NCBI RefSeq assembly: GCF_001557325.1
Contig: NZ_LSJS01000214.1
Span: 1 to 61,112 of the forward strand
DNA from: Erythrobacter donghaensis
Lineage (GTDB): Bacteria > Pseudomonadota > Alphaproteobacteria > Sphingomonadales > Sphingomonadaceae
Length of the DNA: 61,112 nt
Direction: 5' to 3'
Each line of letters opens with the position of its first letter. The stretch's first letter is position 1. The translations under genes were made by a program, and so were the position numbers. Shown here one piece after another: positions 1 through 9,200 of the stretch. A model generated the notes under the pieces. It worked only from the letters and a program-made list of their open reading frames with translations, had not been told where the DNA came from and ran no database searches.

Positions 1-785
1 CCCGCCATGGTGGCAAAGCTCCCCGCCAACGCGCACAGCACGCGGTCTCCGGCCGCGTGGCCGTGGCGGTCGTTGACCTGCTTGAAGTGGTCGACATCGC
101 AGAAGGCGACCGTCAGCGGCGTGCCCGCGGCGCGCGCCTCGATCGCGGCGGTCGCCAGCCGTCGCTCGAAGGCGCGGCGATTGGGCAGGCGGGTGAGGTG
201 ATCGACCTCGGCCTCGGTGCGCGCCTGGGCGAGGTTGTCGCGCAGGCGGTCGATCTCGACCTCGCTGCGCGCCATCGCCGCCTCGACCTCCTCGATCCGC
301 GCCAGCATCGCGCGCGACAGGTCGATCACCTGGGTGAGTTCGGCCGGCGTGCCCAACGCCTCGACCTGCGCGCCGATCGCCCCGCGATGGTCGTGGGTCT
401 CGGTCTGCGCATCGCGCGCGGTCTCGGCGAAGCGTTCGAGGGTGTATTCGAGCTTCTCGGACAGCGTCTCGAGCGCGGCGATATGGCTGTGACCGTCGGG
501 ATCGAGCCGCGTCAGCGTGTCGAGCCAGCGCTGGTCGATCGGCTCTCCGCTCGCCTCGCGCCGCACCAGCGCGGCGGCAAGTTCGGGCTGGGACCCCGAC
601 AGCGCGCCGCACACGCTCGCCATGTTGGACGCGCTCACCTCGAGATCGTGGCGCAGGAAGAAATCGGTGATCCTCGCCAGCAGCGCGCGCCGCGCCTCCG
701 CCGCGCGCGGGGCGGCATGCGGCACGGGGGTCGCAGCCTTGGCGCGGGCACGGGCGGCACGGGAGAAACCGGAGGGCAGGGGCAT
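1..785 (-). CDS. GGDEF-domain diguanylate cyclase (partial, C-terminus off the window)
   Basis: Reading the minus strand from an ATG at 785 gives 261 codons with no stop up to the window edge. The last ~35 residues contain FCDVDHFKQVNDRHGH followed by GDRVL, the conserved N-terminal half of a GGDEF domain; the GG[DE]EF signature itself would lie just outside. The first ~200 residues are predicted helical, with no membrane segment or clear sensor domain; a coiled stretch rich in E, R and A (about residues 150-180) precedes the catalytic domain. The family makes cyclic di-GMP, which commonly controls the motile/sessile switch, and the gene sits divergently beside the flagellar genes, so a role in motility control is plausible but inferred. 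Activity cannot be judged because the active-site motif is missing from the window. Confidence 0.85.
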   Translation of the reverse strand, partial: MPLPSGFSRAARARAKAATPVPHAAPRAAEARRALLARITDFFLRHDLEVSASNMASVCGALSGSQPELAAALVRREASGEPIDQRWLDTLTRLDPDGHSHIAALETLSEKLEYTLERFAETARDAQTETHDHRGAIGAQVEALGTPAELTQVIDLSRAMLARIEEVEAAMARSEVEIDRLRDNLAQARTEAEVDHLTRLPNRRAFERRLATAAIEARAAGTPLTVAFCDVDHFKQVNDRHGHAAGDRVLCALAGSFATMA

Positions 786-893
786 GGCGGGAAGACTGCG
801 CAAGATGGGTGGAACGGTCGGTCCCCTCAAACCTACCTGCTTATGCTTAAGTGCCCGCGCGAAGTCCTTCCGGATGATTGCGTAGGGGAGCGC

Positions 894-910
894 TTGGCAT
901 GGCCCTTGCT
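894..910 (+). promoter_or_regulatory. Sigma-54 (RpoN) promoter upstream of flgA
   Basis: The sequence reads TTGGCATG-GCCC-TTGCT. The invariant GG (896-897) and GC (908-909) are exactly 10 bases apart, as in the -24/-12 consensus TGGCAC-N5-TTGCA. It lies about 40 bases upstream of the flgA start in a short intergenic region. Middle flagellar genes are RpoN-dependent in many bacteria. The call is from motif and context only. Confidence 0.7.
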
Positions 911-948
911 GCGTTCGGCCCGCATAAGCTTACGCGGATCACGAGGAC

Positions 949-1515
949 ATGATGCCGATGGAGACCATTATCGAGCGGCGCCGGACGCGGCGGTTTGCCG
1001 CACTGGCGCTTGCTGTGCCGGCGCTGATGCTGCTGCCCGGATACGGCGCGGCCGAGGCCCAGACCGTCCGGGCCGGCACCGATCCCGCCGCGATCGACCG
1101 GGCGGTCGCCGCCTTTACCGGAGCCGGCATCGGCACGCCGGGCGGCGCGCGCATGGCGAGCGACCCGCGCCTCCAGCTTGCCGCCTGCGGCGCGCCGCTG
1201 GCGGTCGCCTGGCACACCCCGGCGCGCACCGCGGTCGCGGTCGCCTGCCCGGGGCCGACGCCGTGGCGCGTGTTCGTGGCGATTCTCCCCGCGCAGGGCA
1301 CCGCCGCCGCCGCAGCCCGCCCCGCGCCAGCGGTCAAGCGCGGCGATGCCATCACCATCCTGGTGCGCGGGCGCGGCTTCAGTGTCCAGCAGCCGGGCGA
1401 GGCGATGGAGGCGGGGGCGGTCGGCGACTGGATCGAGGTGCGCACGGCCCGCAAGGCGCAGGGCCTGCGCGCCCGGATCGAGCGCCCGGGCCTCGCCGTC
1501 GTCCCCGCCGGATAG
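949..1515 (+). CDS. flgA: Flagellar basal body P-ring formation chaperone FlgA
   Basis: A protein of 188 residues with an N-terminal signal peptide (RRRTRRF, a hydrophobic stretch, then A-E-A-Q at about residues 36-39), consistent with export to the periplasm. The C-terminal half carries the SAF/FlgA pattern VKRGDAITILVRGRGFSV followed by GDWIEVR near the end. FlgA is the periplasmic chaperone for FlgI during P-ring assembly. It is shorter than E. coli FlgA (about 219 residues) but similar to sphingomonad forms. It is the first gene after the sigma-54 promoter and is followed 84 bases later by flgM. An ATG at 952 (the second Met) could also be the start. Confidence 0.85.
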   Translation: MMPMETIIERRRTRRFAALALAVPALMLLPGYGAAEAQTVRAGTDPAAIDRAVAAFTGAGIGTPGGARMASDPRLQLAACGAPLAVAWHTPARTAVAVACPGPTPWRVFVAILPAQGTAAAAARPAPAVKRGDAITILVRGRGFSVQQPGEAMEAGAVGDWIEVRTARKAQGLRARIERPGLAVVPAG

Positions 1516-1599
1516 ACGGCTCGCGCGCCATGCCCCCCTTAAACCTTCGCGCCCTCCGCCGTTCTCGCTCACAGCAACCGCACACCAAGGATTGAGCCC

Positions 1600-1905
1600 A
1601 TGTCTTCCGTCGAACCGAGCAAAGTGCCTGCCGTCGGCGCTGCGCGTGCCGTCGCCGCGGGCGAACGCGCGCAGATCGAGGCGCGCCCCCGCCCCGCTGC
1701 GGCAGCGAGCGGCAGCGCAGCCGCCTCCGGCGTGAGCCTCGAGGTTTCCGCCCCGGTCGAAGCGGCCGCCCCGCCGGTCGATGCCGAGCGCGTCAAGCAG
1801 ATCAAGGCCGCGCTTGCCGACGGCAGCTACCCGCTGGTGCCGACCAAGATCGCCGACGCGATGATCGCGGCGCAGGTCAGCCTCTCGCTGCCCGAGCGGA
1901 ACTGA
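1600..1905 (+). CDS. flgM: Anti-sigma-28 factor FlgM
   Basis: A protein of 101 residues with a disordered Ala/Pro-rich N-terminal half and the family's C-terminal segment, DAERVKQIKAALADGSYPL followed by KIADAMI, which in characterised FlgM proteins binds sigma-28 (FliA). FlgM holds FliA inactive until the hook-basal body is finished and is then exported through the flagellar secretion apparatus. Both its secretion component (flhA) and its target (fliA) are encoded 1.5-4 kb downstream. The next gene, flgN, starts 4 bases after its stop, so the two are co-transcribed. Confidence 0.88.
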   Translation: MSSVEPSKVPAVGAARAVAAGERAQIEARPRPAAAASGSAAASGVSLEVSAPVEAAAPPVDAERVKQIKAALADGSYPLVPTKIADAMIAAQVSLSLPERN

Positions 1906-1909
1906 TCCG

Positions 1910-2290
1910 GTGGCCGAAATTCTCGTCCCCTCGCGCCGCCCCGCTCCCGCAGCGCCGACCGCGGCCAGTCCGCTTGCCGCGGGCCTGCGGCAGATGATTG
2001 CCGTGCTCGAACGCGAGCGGCAAGCGCTTGCCGCGCTCGATGCCGATGGCCTCGTCGGCGCGGCGCGCGACAAGGAAAGCCTGTGCGACACGCTCGCCGC
2101 GCTCGAGCCGGAGATGCTCGACGGCGAGACCCGCAGCCTCGCCGAGACCGCGCGCCAGCTCAACGAGGTCAACCGCCGGGTGCGCAACCTGCTCGCCGCC
2201 AATGTCGCCGCGCGGATCGATGCGCTGGGCGGCAGACACGGCCGCTCGGGCCGCCTGCCGAAGATGACCTACGCCCCGGCGCGCACCTGA
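1910..2290 (+). CDS. flgN: Flagellar export chaperone FlgN-like protein
   Basis: A 126-residue mostly helical protein starting at GTG, four bases after the flgM stop. The segment MIAVLERERQALAALDADGL and the later ETARQLNEVNRRVRNLLAANV match the long-helix pattern of FlgN chaperones, which deliver FlgK and FlgL (hook-filament junction proteins) to the export gate. The family is weakly conserved, so the call leans on size, helicity and position after flgM, which is the standard flgM-flgN pairing. Confidence 0.75.
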   Translation: MAEILVPSRRPAPAAPTAASPLAAGLRQMIAVLERERQALAALDADGLVGAARDKESLCDTLAALEPEMLDGETRSLAETARQLNEVNRRVRNLLAANVAARIDALGGRHGRSGRLPKMTYAPART

Positions 2291-2323
2291 GGGCTATCCC
2301 CTAGACGCGCGATCGCGCCCTGT

Positions 2324-2340
2324 CTGGCACGGCGTTTGCA
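2324..2340 (+). promoter_or_regulatory. Sigma-54 (RpoN) promoter for the transglycosylase-flhA-fliA operon
   Basis: The sequence CTGGCACGGCGTTTGCA matches the -24/-12 consensus TGGCACG-N4-TTGCA with no mismatch, and GG (2326-2327) and GC (2338-2339) have the required 10-base spacing. It sits in the only gap (106 bases) in the flagellar cluster downstream of flgN and 57 bases before the next start codon. Confidence 0.8.
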
Positions 2341-2396
2341 CTTCCCGCCCCGAAGGCCCCGCATCCCGCGGCGGCACACAGCAGGCGGACGCGCGC

Positions 2397-3437
2397 ATGA
2401 GCCAGCCCTCCCCATCGATAAGCCTCCCCGCCGGGTCGATCCGCGCCGGGTTCGAAAGCGCCGCGCGTGCCCATGCGGCGGCGCGCACCGCAATGGAGGG
2501 CGCGGTGGATGGCGGCGCGGAGCCGGCCGCAGCGCGGCAGATCGCCGCGCCTGCCGGCTCGGTCGAGGCCGCGATCGCCCGCGCGTCGCAGGCGACCAGC
2601 GTCGATTTCAACTACCTCCTCGCCCAGGCCGAGGTCGAGAGCGCGATGAACCCCGCAGCCCGCGCCGCCACCTCGAGCGCGACCGGGCTCTACCAGTTCA
2701 TCGAGAGCACCTGGCTCGACACGCTGAAGAAGCACGGGCACCGCTTCGGTCTCGGGCATGTCGCCGACCAGATCGACGTGACGTCGTCGGGCAGCGCCTA
2801 TGTCGCCGATGATGCGCAGCGCGAGGCGATCCTCGCGCTGAGGAACGACCCGCAGATCGCCGCGCTGATGGCGGCGGGGCTCGCCGAGGACAACCGCGCG
2901 CACCTGATGCCGATCCTCGGCCGCCAGCCCGATCATGCCGAACTCTACCTCGCGCACTTCCTCGGCGCAGGCGGCGCGGGGCGGTTCCTGAGCGAGCTCC
3001 AGGCCGATCCGAACCAGAGCGCGCCCGCGCTCTTCGCCCGCCCCGCCGCCTCCAACCGGGCGATCTTCTACGCCCCCGACGGGAGCCCGCGCAGCCTCGC
3101 GCAGGTGATGCAGGTGATCGACGGCAAGATGGGCCGCGCCCTCGACCGCGCCACGGATGGCCGGGCGGCCAATTTCGTGCGCGCCGATTACGCCCCGCGC
3201 CCCACCGGCGGCGCGGGCTTCACGCCTTCGCCCTATCTGATCGCCGACGAGGCGGTGTTCGGCCCCGGCCTTCCCCCGGCCCTGACCCAGAACACCCTGC
3301 CCCCGTCCGCTGCTGTGCGCGCGCCCGCAAGACCCCCCATGTCGCAGATCCTCGGCAGCACCTTCGGCACCGATCCCGCCGCCGCGCCGCCGCAAGTGCG
3401 CCGTGCCTATGACCGTCTGAAGGCGCTCGGCCTGTGA
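2397..3437 (+). CDS. Soluble lytic transglycosylase (SLT domain), flagellum-associated
   Basis: A 346-residue protein with the goose-lysozyme-like SLT fold. The segment FNYLLAQAEVESAMNP carries the probable catalytic Glu (about residue 81), followed by SSATGLYQFIESTW, the usual second motif. It has no classical signal peptide; the N-terminus is low-complexity. Such enzymes cut peptidoglycan between MurNAc and GlcNAc so that rod or export structures can cross the wall. Its place between flgN and flhA, with a stop that overlaps the flhA GTG by four bases, indicates a role in flagellar assembly, possibly as the separate counterpart of the FlgJ muramidase domain. Confidence 0.82.
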   Translation: MSQPSPSISLPAGSIRAGFESAARAHAAARTAMEGAVDGGAEPAAARQIAAPAGSVEAAIARASQATSVDFNYLLAQAEVESAMNPAARAATSSATGLYQFIESTWLDTLKKHGHRFGLGHVADQIDVTSSGSAYVADDAQREAILALRNDPQIAALMAAGLAEDNRAHLMPILGRQPDHAELYLAHFLGAGGAGRFLSELQADPNQSAPALFARPAASNRAIFYAPDGSPRSLAQVMQVIDGKMGRALDRATDGRAANFVRADYAPRPTGGAGFTPSPYLIADEAVFGPGLPPALTQNTLPPSAAVRAPARPPMSQILGSTFGTDPAAAPPQVRRAYDRLKALGL

Positions 3438-5554
3438 GCACATCCGTGACGACTGCCCGCGCTTTCTCCCTGTCCCGCATCGCCGCCATGCCTGCAAGCC
3501 TCGCGCTGCCGGTAGGCATCTTCGCGCTGCTGGCGCTGATGGTGCTGCCGATCCCGGCGCTGCTGCTCGACATCTTCTTCGTGCTCAACATCGCGATCTC
3601 GATCGCGGTGCTGATGGTCGCGCTGAACGCGCGGCGCCCGCTCGACTTCTCCTCCTTCCCCTCCGTGCTGCTGTTCGCGACCCTCTTGCGGCTCGCCCTC
3701 AACGTCGCCTCGACCCGCGTGGTGCTGGTCCACGGGCACGAAGGGGGCGCGGCCGCCGGCCACGTGATCGAGAGCTTCGCGGCGTTCCTCGTGGGCGGCA
3801 ACTTCGTCGTCGGCCTGTTCGTCTTCGCGATCCTCATGATCATCAACATGATCGTCATCACCAAGGGCGCCGGGCGCGTCTCGGAAGTCTCCGCACGCTT
3901 CGTGCTCGATGCGCTGCCGGGCAAGCAGATGGCGATCGACGCCGACATTGCCGCAGGCCTCGTCACCGCCGACGAGGCGCGCGAGCGGCGGCGCGAAGTC
4001 ACCGTCGAGGCCGATTTCTACGGCTCGATGGATGGTGCCAGCAAGTTCGTGAAGGGCGACGCCATGGCGGCGCTGCTGATCCTCGGGGTCAATATCATCG
4101 CCGGCTTCGCCATCGGCATGATCAGCCACGGCCTGTCCGCGAGCGAGGCCGGCGAGGCCTATGTCACGCTCGCGGTGGGCGATGCGCTGGTGGCGCAGGT
4201 GCCCGCGCTGCTGCTCTCGATCGCCGCCGCCGCGATTGTCACCCGCGTCAGCGACCAGCGCGACCTTGCCGGGCAGATCGGCGGCCAGTTCGCCGATCCG
4301 CGCGGGTGGCTGCCGGTGGCGCTGATCCTCGGCGCGGTGGGAATGGTGCCCGCCATGCCGCAGACGATCTTCCTGCCTGCCGCCGCCATCGCGGGGACGA
4401 TCTGGTGGCAGCTCAGGAAGCGCGCCGCGCTGCCTGCTCCGGTCGCCGAACCGGTGGAAGAGGTCTTCCCCGACACGATCGCGCTCGCCGATGTCGCCGA
4501 TGCGACGCTGGTCACGATCGAGCTGGGCTTCGGCATCGTCGGGCTGGTCGATGCCGCGCAGGGCGCGCCGCTGATCACCCGCATCACGGGCATCAGGAAG
4601 CAGCTTTCGCGCGATCTCGGCTTCGTGCTGCCGCAGTTCCGGATCCGCGATTCGCTCGAACTCGCGGCGCAGGACTATGCCGTGCTGATGGGCGGGGTGA
4701 GCATCGCGCGCGGCAGCGTGCGACCGGCCAAGCTGCTCGCCATCGACGCGGGCGAGGTGCGCCCGGGCCATGGCCTCACCGGCGAGTCGACCCGCGACCC
4801 CTCCTTCGATTGCCCCGCCTTGTGGATCGCCCCCGGAAGCCGCGACCATGCCGTGGCCGAGGGCTTCCTCGTCGTCGACCCGGCCTCGGTGATCGCCACC
4901 CACGCCAACCAGGCGCTGATGGGCGAGGCGCATCAGCTGCTCGGCCCCGACGAGGTGCGCGAGTGGGTCGATGGCCTCAAGGCCCGCGCCCCGGCGCTGG
5001 TCGAGGCGGTGACGCCCGACCCGCTCCCGCTCGCCGCGCTGACCCGCACCCTGCGCGCGCTGATGGCCGACGGGATCGGGCTTTCGCATCCCCAACCGCT
5101 GTTCACGGCGCTGGCATTGGCGCTCCAGAAGACCACCGACTTCGATGCCGTCATCGACGCCGTACGAACAGATCTGGCTGCGCGTATCGTGGCGCGGATC
5201 GTAAGCCCGGACGAGCCGCTCAAGGTCGTCACCCTCGATGCGGGGCTCGAGAGCGCGATCCTCGGCGGGATGTTGGATCCGCTCACCGGAAATCCTCTGA
5301 TCGAGCCCGATTGCGGAAGCATGATCCTGCGCGAGGTCAACGCCGTCGCCGATGCCGAGAAGGGCCCGATCGCGCTGATCGTCCAGCCCCCGGCGCGCCG
5401 CGCGCTCGCCGCGCTGCTCAAGCACCGGGCCCCGCGCTGCCTGGTGCTCTCGATCGCCGAGCTGCCCGCCAGCCAGCCGATCGCGGTGGTCGGCGTGATC
5501 GGCGCCCCGCCTGAAGCGCCCGCGCTCTCCGCACCGCAGGGGATGGCGGCATGA
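3434..5554 (+). CDS. flhA: Flagellar type III export gate protein FlhA
   Basis: A 706-residue protein, the normal FlhA length. About 330 N-terminal residues contain eight hydrophobic segments and the highly conserved loop between them (RPLDFSSFPSVLLFATLLRLALNVASTR, then GAGRVSEVSARFVLDALPGKQMAIDAD, quoted in part). The C-terminal cytoplasmic domain docks chaperone-substrate complexes. FlhA is the largest component of the inner-membrane export gate and couples proton flow to secretion. The GTG start overlaps the transglycosylase stop; the stop overlaps the fliA ATG (ATGA), so the three genes are translationally coupled. Confidence 0.96.
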   Translation: MSTSVTTARAFSLSRIAAMPASLALPVGIFALLALMVLPIPALLLDIFFVLNIAISIAVLMVALNARRPLDFSSFPSVLLFATLLRLALNVASTRVVLVHGHEGGAAAGHVIESFAAFLVGGNFVVGLFVFAILMIINMIVITKGAGRVSEVSARFVLDALPGKQMAIDADIAAGLVTADEARERRREVTVEADFYGSMDGASKFVKGDAMAALLILGVNIIAGFAIGMISHGLSASEAGEAYVTLAVGDALVAQVPALLLSIAAAAIVTRVSDQRDLAGQIGGQFADPRGWLPVALILGAVGMVPAMPQTIFLPAAAIAGTIWWQLRKRAALPAPVAEPVEEVFPDTIALADVADATLVTIELGFGIVGLVDAAQGAPLITRITGIRKQLSRDLGFVLPQFRIRDSLELAAQDYAVLMGGVSIARGSVRPAKLLAIDAGEVRPGHGLTGESTRDPSFDCPALWIAPGSRDHAVAEGFLVVDPASVIATHANQALMGEAHQLLGPDEVREWVDGLKARAPALVEAVTPDPLPLAALTRTLRALMADGIGLSHPQPLFTALALALQKTTDFDAVIDAVRTDLAARIVARIVSPDEPLKVVTLDAGLESAILGGMLDPLTGNPLIEPDCGSMILREVNAVADAEKGPIALIVQPPARRALAALLKHRAPRCLVLSIAELPASQPIAVVGVIGAPPEAPALSAPQGMAA

Positions 5555-6276
5555 AGCACGATCACGCCGGCTTCGGGGCGCTGAGCCAGCCCTACGCCCC
5601 CTCGCGCGCCGAGGTCGAGGACCGCGTGCGCCGCTTCCTGCCGCTGGTGCGCCGCACCGCGTGGCACATCAACGGGCGCGGGCGCGAAGGTCTCGAGATC
5701 GAGGATCTGGTGCAGGCCGGCATTCTCGCGCTCACCGAATGCGCCCAGCGCCACGCCGGGCCGACCGAGGACGGCTTTGCCGCCTATGCCAAGATCCGGG
5801 TGCGCGGCGCGATGCTGGATGAAGTGCGCCGCGTCGCCCACGACAGCCGGACGGCGCGGGCCAAGCGAACGACCTACGAGCGGGCGCTCGCTTCGCTTCG
5901 CGGGTCACTGGGCCGCGAGCCGAGCCGCGCCGAGCTCGCGCGGGCGATGGAGGTCTCGGACGCCGAATTGCTCGCGATCGAGGCCTCGGGCGTCCGGCTC
6001 ACCCCGATCGACGACGCCTATGACGAGACCAGCCTCGCCTTCGCCAGCGACGATCCCGACCCCTTCGAGGCGCTGTGCGCGGCGGAAGATCGCGAGCGGC
6101 TGATCGCGGCGATGGTGAGACTGCCCGACCGGCTGAAGCTGGTGCTCCAGCTGTTCTTCGTCGAGGAGCTGAACCTCACCGAAATCGCCGCCGTGCTCGA
6201 GGTGAGCGTGCCCCGCGTCCACCAGCTGCGCGCCAAGGCGCTGAAGGATTTGCGGGGGCTGCTGGAGGGGGATTGA
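5551..6276 (+). CDS. fliA: RNA polymerase sigma-28 factor FliA (flagellar)
   Basis: A 241-residue sigma-70 family protein. Region 2 includes EIEDLVQAGILALTECAQR and FAAYAKIRVRGAMLDEVRR, the pattern of the FliA/WhiG group. Region 3 (SLGREPSRAELARAMEVS) and region 4 (LVLQLFFVEELNLTEIAAV, then a helix-turn-helix with VSVPRVHQLRAKAL) follow in order. FliA directs late flagellar and chemotaxis genes and is inhibited by FlgM, encoded 3.6 kb upstream. It is the last gene of the sigma-54-driven operon and ends 16 bases from the convergent amidohydrolase gene. Confidence 0.93.
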   Translation: MKHDHAGFGALSQPYAPSRAEVEDRVRRFLPLVRRTAWHINGRGREGLEIEDLVQAGILALTECAQRHAGPTEDGFAAYAKIRVRGAMLDEVRRVAHDSRTARAKRTTYERALASLRGSLGREPSRAELARAMEVSDAELLAIEASGVRLTPIDDAYDETSLAFASDDPDPFEALCAAEDRERLIAAMVRLPDRLKLVLQLFFVEELNLTEIAAVLEVSVPRVHQLRAKALKDLRGLLEGD

Positions 6277-6292
6277 TCATCCCCCTCAAGCC

Positions 6293-9200
6293 TCATCCCG
6301 CGTCGCCATCCGCATGGCCACGGCCCTCGCTGGTCGTGCGCGACGACCCCGCCGCGCCCATCGCGCCCTCGCCTTCCCAGAAATAGGGGCGGCGCTTGGC
6401 GTCGCCGGTGCCGACCTCGTTCATCGTCTTGGCGTCATACAACCGCCCGCCGAGCATCACCTTCTCGATATTGTCCGAGTTGGCGATGTCCGCGCTCGGA
6501 TCGTCCGAGAGGATCACGAGGTCGGCGAGCTTGCCGGCCTCGATGCTGCCGATGTCCTTCGCCATCCCGAGTGATTGCGCCGAGGTGATGGTGCCCGCCT
6601 TCAGCGCCTCGACCGGGCTCATCCCGCCGCGCACGAAGCTCCACAGCTCCCAATGCGCGCCGATGCCCGCCTGCTGGCCGTGCGCGCCGATCGAGACCTT
6701 CACCCCGCGCCGCGCGAGCTTGCGCGCCTCGCGCGCGTTGTTGTCGTCGACGAAGGCCCACTCGGGTGCCTTGGTGCGACGCGCGGTTTCGGCGAGCAGC
6801 ATCTTGGGCGGGGTGTGGACCATCAGCGGGTTCTCCCACACATTGGTCGCCTGCCGCCAATAGGGATCGCCCGCGAGGCCGCCATAGGTGACCACCAGCG
6901 TGGGCGTGTAGTTGGTGCCCGACTGGCTGTAGAACTGCAGCACGTCCTCGTAGAACACGTCGACCGGCACGTTGTGTTCAAGCGTCGAGTTGCCGTCGGC
7001 GGCGATATTCATGTCCATGCCGAACAGCGAACCGCCCTCGGCCACCACCAGCATGTTCTCGGCAGCGGCGGCGCGGACCACCATCTGGCGCTGTTCGCGG
7101 CGGGGCTGGTTGTAGTTCTTGACCGAGATCCCGCCCTGCGCCTTGATCCGGCGCACGTGCGCCAGCGCGTCCTCGTAGGAGTCGATCCGCGCATAGACGT
7201 CCGGAGCCTTGGCCCCGTAGATGATCTCGCCGGTCGAGAAGATGCGCGGGCCGAGCGTCAGCCCCGCCTTCTGGCGCTCGGCGGCGGCGAAGACGGTGCT
7301 CGCCTGCGAGGAGGGGTTGTGGACCGTGGTCACCCCCATCGCCAGATCCTGGAGCAGCGACCAGTTCTGCTGCGGAATGAGGTCGCCGACGCCGTAGGCC
7401 CCGTGCGCGTGGGCATCGACGAGGCCGGGCATGATGGTCTTGCCGCTGGCATCGACGAAGCGGGTGCCTTCGGGGAAGGTCATCGCCGCGATCGAACCTT
7501 CGCTGACGGAGGTGATGCGGTCGCCCTCGATCACGATCACGCCGTCTTCGATCACCCCGGCATCGCCGGCGGCCAGCCCCGCCTTCATGGTCAGGATGCG
7601 CGCGCCGTGGATCACCGTGGTGCCGGTGGGCTTGGCCTTCTGCACCGTCACTCCGAGCGGGATACCGGTGGTGGGGGGCGTGAACGCGGGCGTCTTGTCG
7701 CTCTCGGCCTTGGGCGCGGCGGCGAACAGCGCGGGCACGTTGGCGCTCTGGAGCGAAGGCCCGATCGACCAGAACAGCGTCTCGCCGCCATTGGCCCAGC
7801 CGAGATAGTCCGCGCCCCCGGTGCTGACCTTGGTGACAGGGAGCGCGCCGCCCTTCTCGCTGACGTCGACCGGCTTGCCGCCGGGCACCAGCGGCATGGC
7901 GAAGACCTCGTAGTTCTGCCGGAAGGCGATGGTGCGGCCATCGGGCGCGATGCGCAGGTCGTTGGCGAGATCGCCCTTGGCATGGGTGCGCTTGGCCTCG
8001 CCGGCAAGGTCGGTGGAGATCAGCGCCAGCTTGCCGCTGTCGCGCGCGACCATGAACAGGCGGTCATTGGCCGCGCCCCATTGCGGGTTGGCGCCCTCGC
8101 GGGTGACGAGTGTCGCCTCGCCGCCCGCGACCGGCATGACATAGATGCCGGGGCTTTCCGAGAAATCGGGCGAGGTGAGATAGCCGCCCTCGCGCTTCTC
8201 GAAGGCGATCATCGTGCCATCGGGCGAGAAGGCGAGATTGCCATAGTGACCCGGCCCGGTGAGGACGCGGCGGTTCTGGCCCTGCGCATCGGCGATGACG
8301 ATCTCGCCGAGCGTGGCGTCGCTCCAGCGGACATAGGCAAGGCTCTGCCCGTCGCGGCTGAAGGCGGGGAAGGCTTCGAGCACATCGGCGCTGTCACCCG
8401 TCAGCGGCGCGGGCGCGTCCTTGCCCTTGGCGGATTTGTTGTAAAGCCGCCCCAAGCTCTCGAACACCACGCGGCTCCCATCGGGCGAGAGCGTGGCGAA
8501 ACGCGGCATGGTGGTGGTGAAGCTGTCGGGCGCGACCGCGATCACCGGGTGCGGCGCATCGGCGACGCCGCGGGTGTCGTTGACGCGGAAGGGGATCACC
8601 GCATGGCCCGATCCGTCGCGGCCCACGCGGTTCAATTTGCCCCCGGCCCAGAACACGATGGCGCTCGAATCCGGCAGCCAGTCCATGTTGGGATAGACCC
8701 CGGTGACCGCCCAGGTCTCCTGCACGTCGAGGTCGAGCTTGCCGTAGATCATCCGCTCGCGGCCCGAGGCGATGTCCTTGACCCACAGCTGGGTCTGGTC
8801 CTTGTCGCGGCGGACGAAGGCGATCTCCTTGCCGTCGGGCGAGGGCGCGGGGCGCACCGCGCCGCCATAGCCGCTGACCGCGGTGGTGACTTCGCCGGTG
8901 GCGAGGTCATGGCGTTCGATGGCGAAGATGCCCGCCTGGCTATCCTGCGCGTACTCGAAGATCGGCCCCGGGGTGGTGTTGCGGGTGTAGTAGATTGCCG
9001 AGCCGTCGGGCGCGAAGACCGGCTCGCCCAGCTCCTTCTGGAGCCGCTCGTTGGCGCGCTCGACCACCTGCACCCCGCCGCCGCCGCTGACGTGGTAGAG
9101 CCACACCTCGCCCGTCCCGGCGCTGCGTTCGGTGGTGTAGTGCTTCTTGGCCGCGATGAAGCGCCCGTCGGGCGACCAGGCGGGCTGGTTCAAGAGGCGG

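Noticed and set aside
57..1595. Long plus-strand open reading of 512 codons at the start of the window
   Set aside because: It is the antisense shadow of the GGDEF gene and of flgA in another frame: Arg/Gly/Ala-rich, no domain, and it ends by running through flgA.
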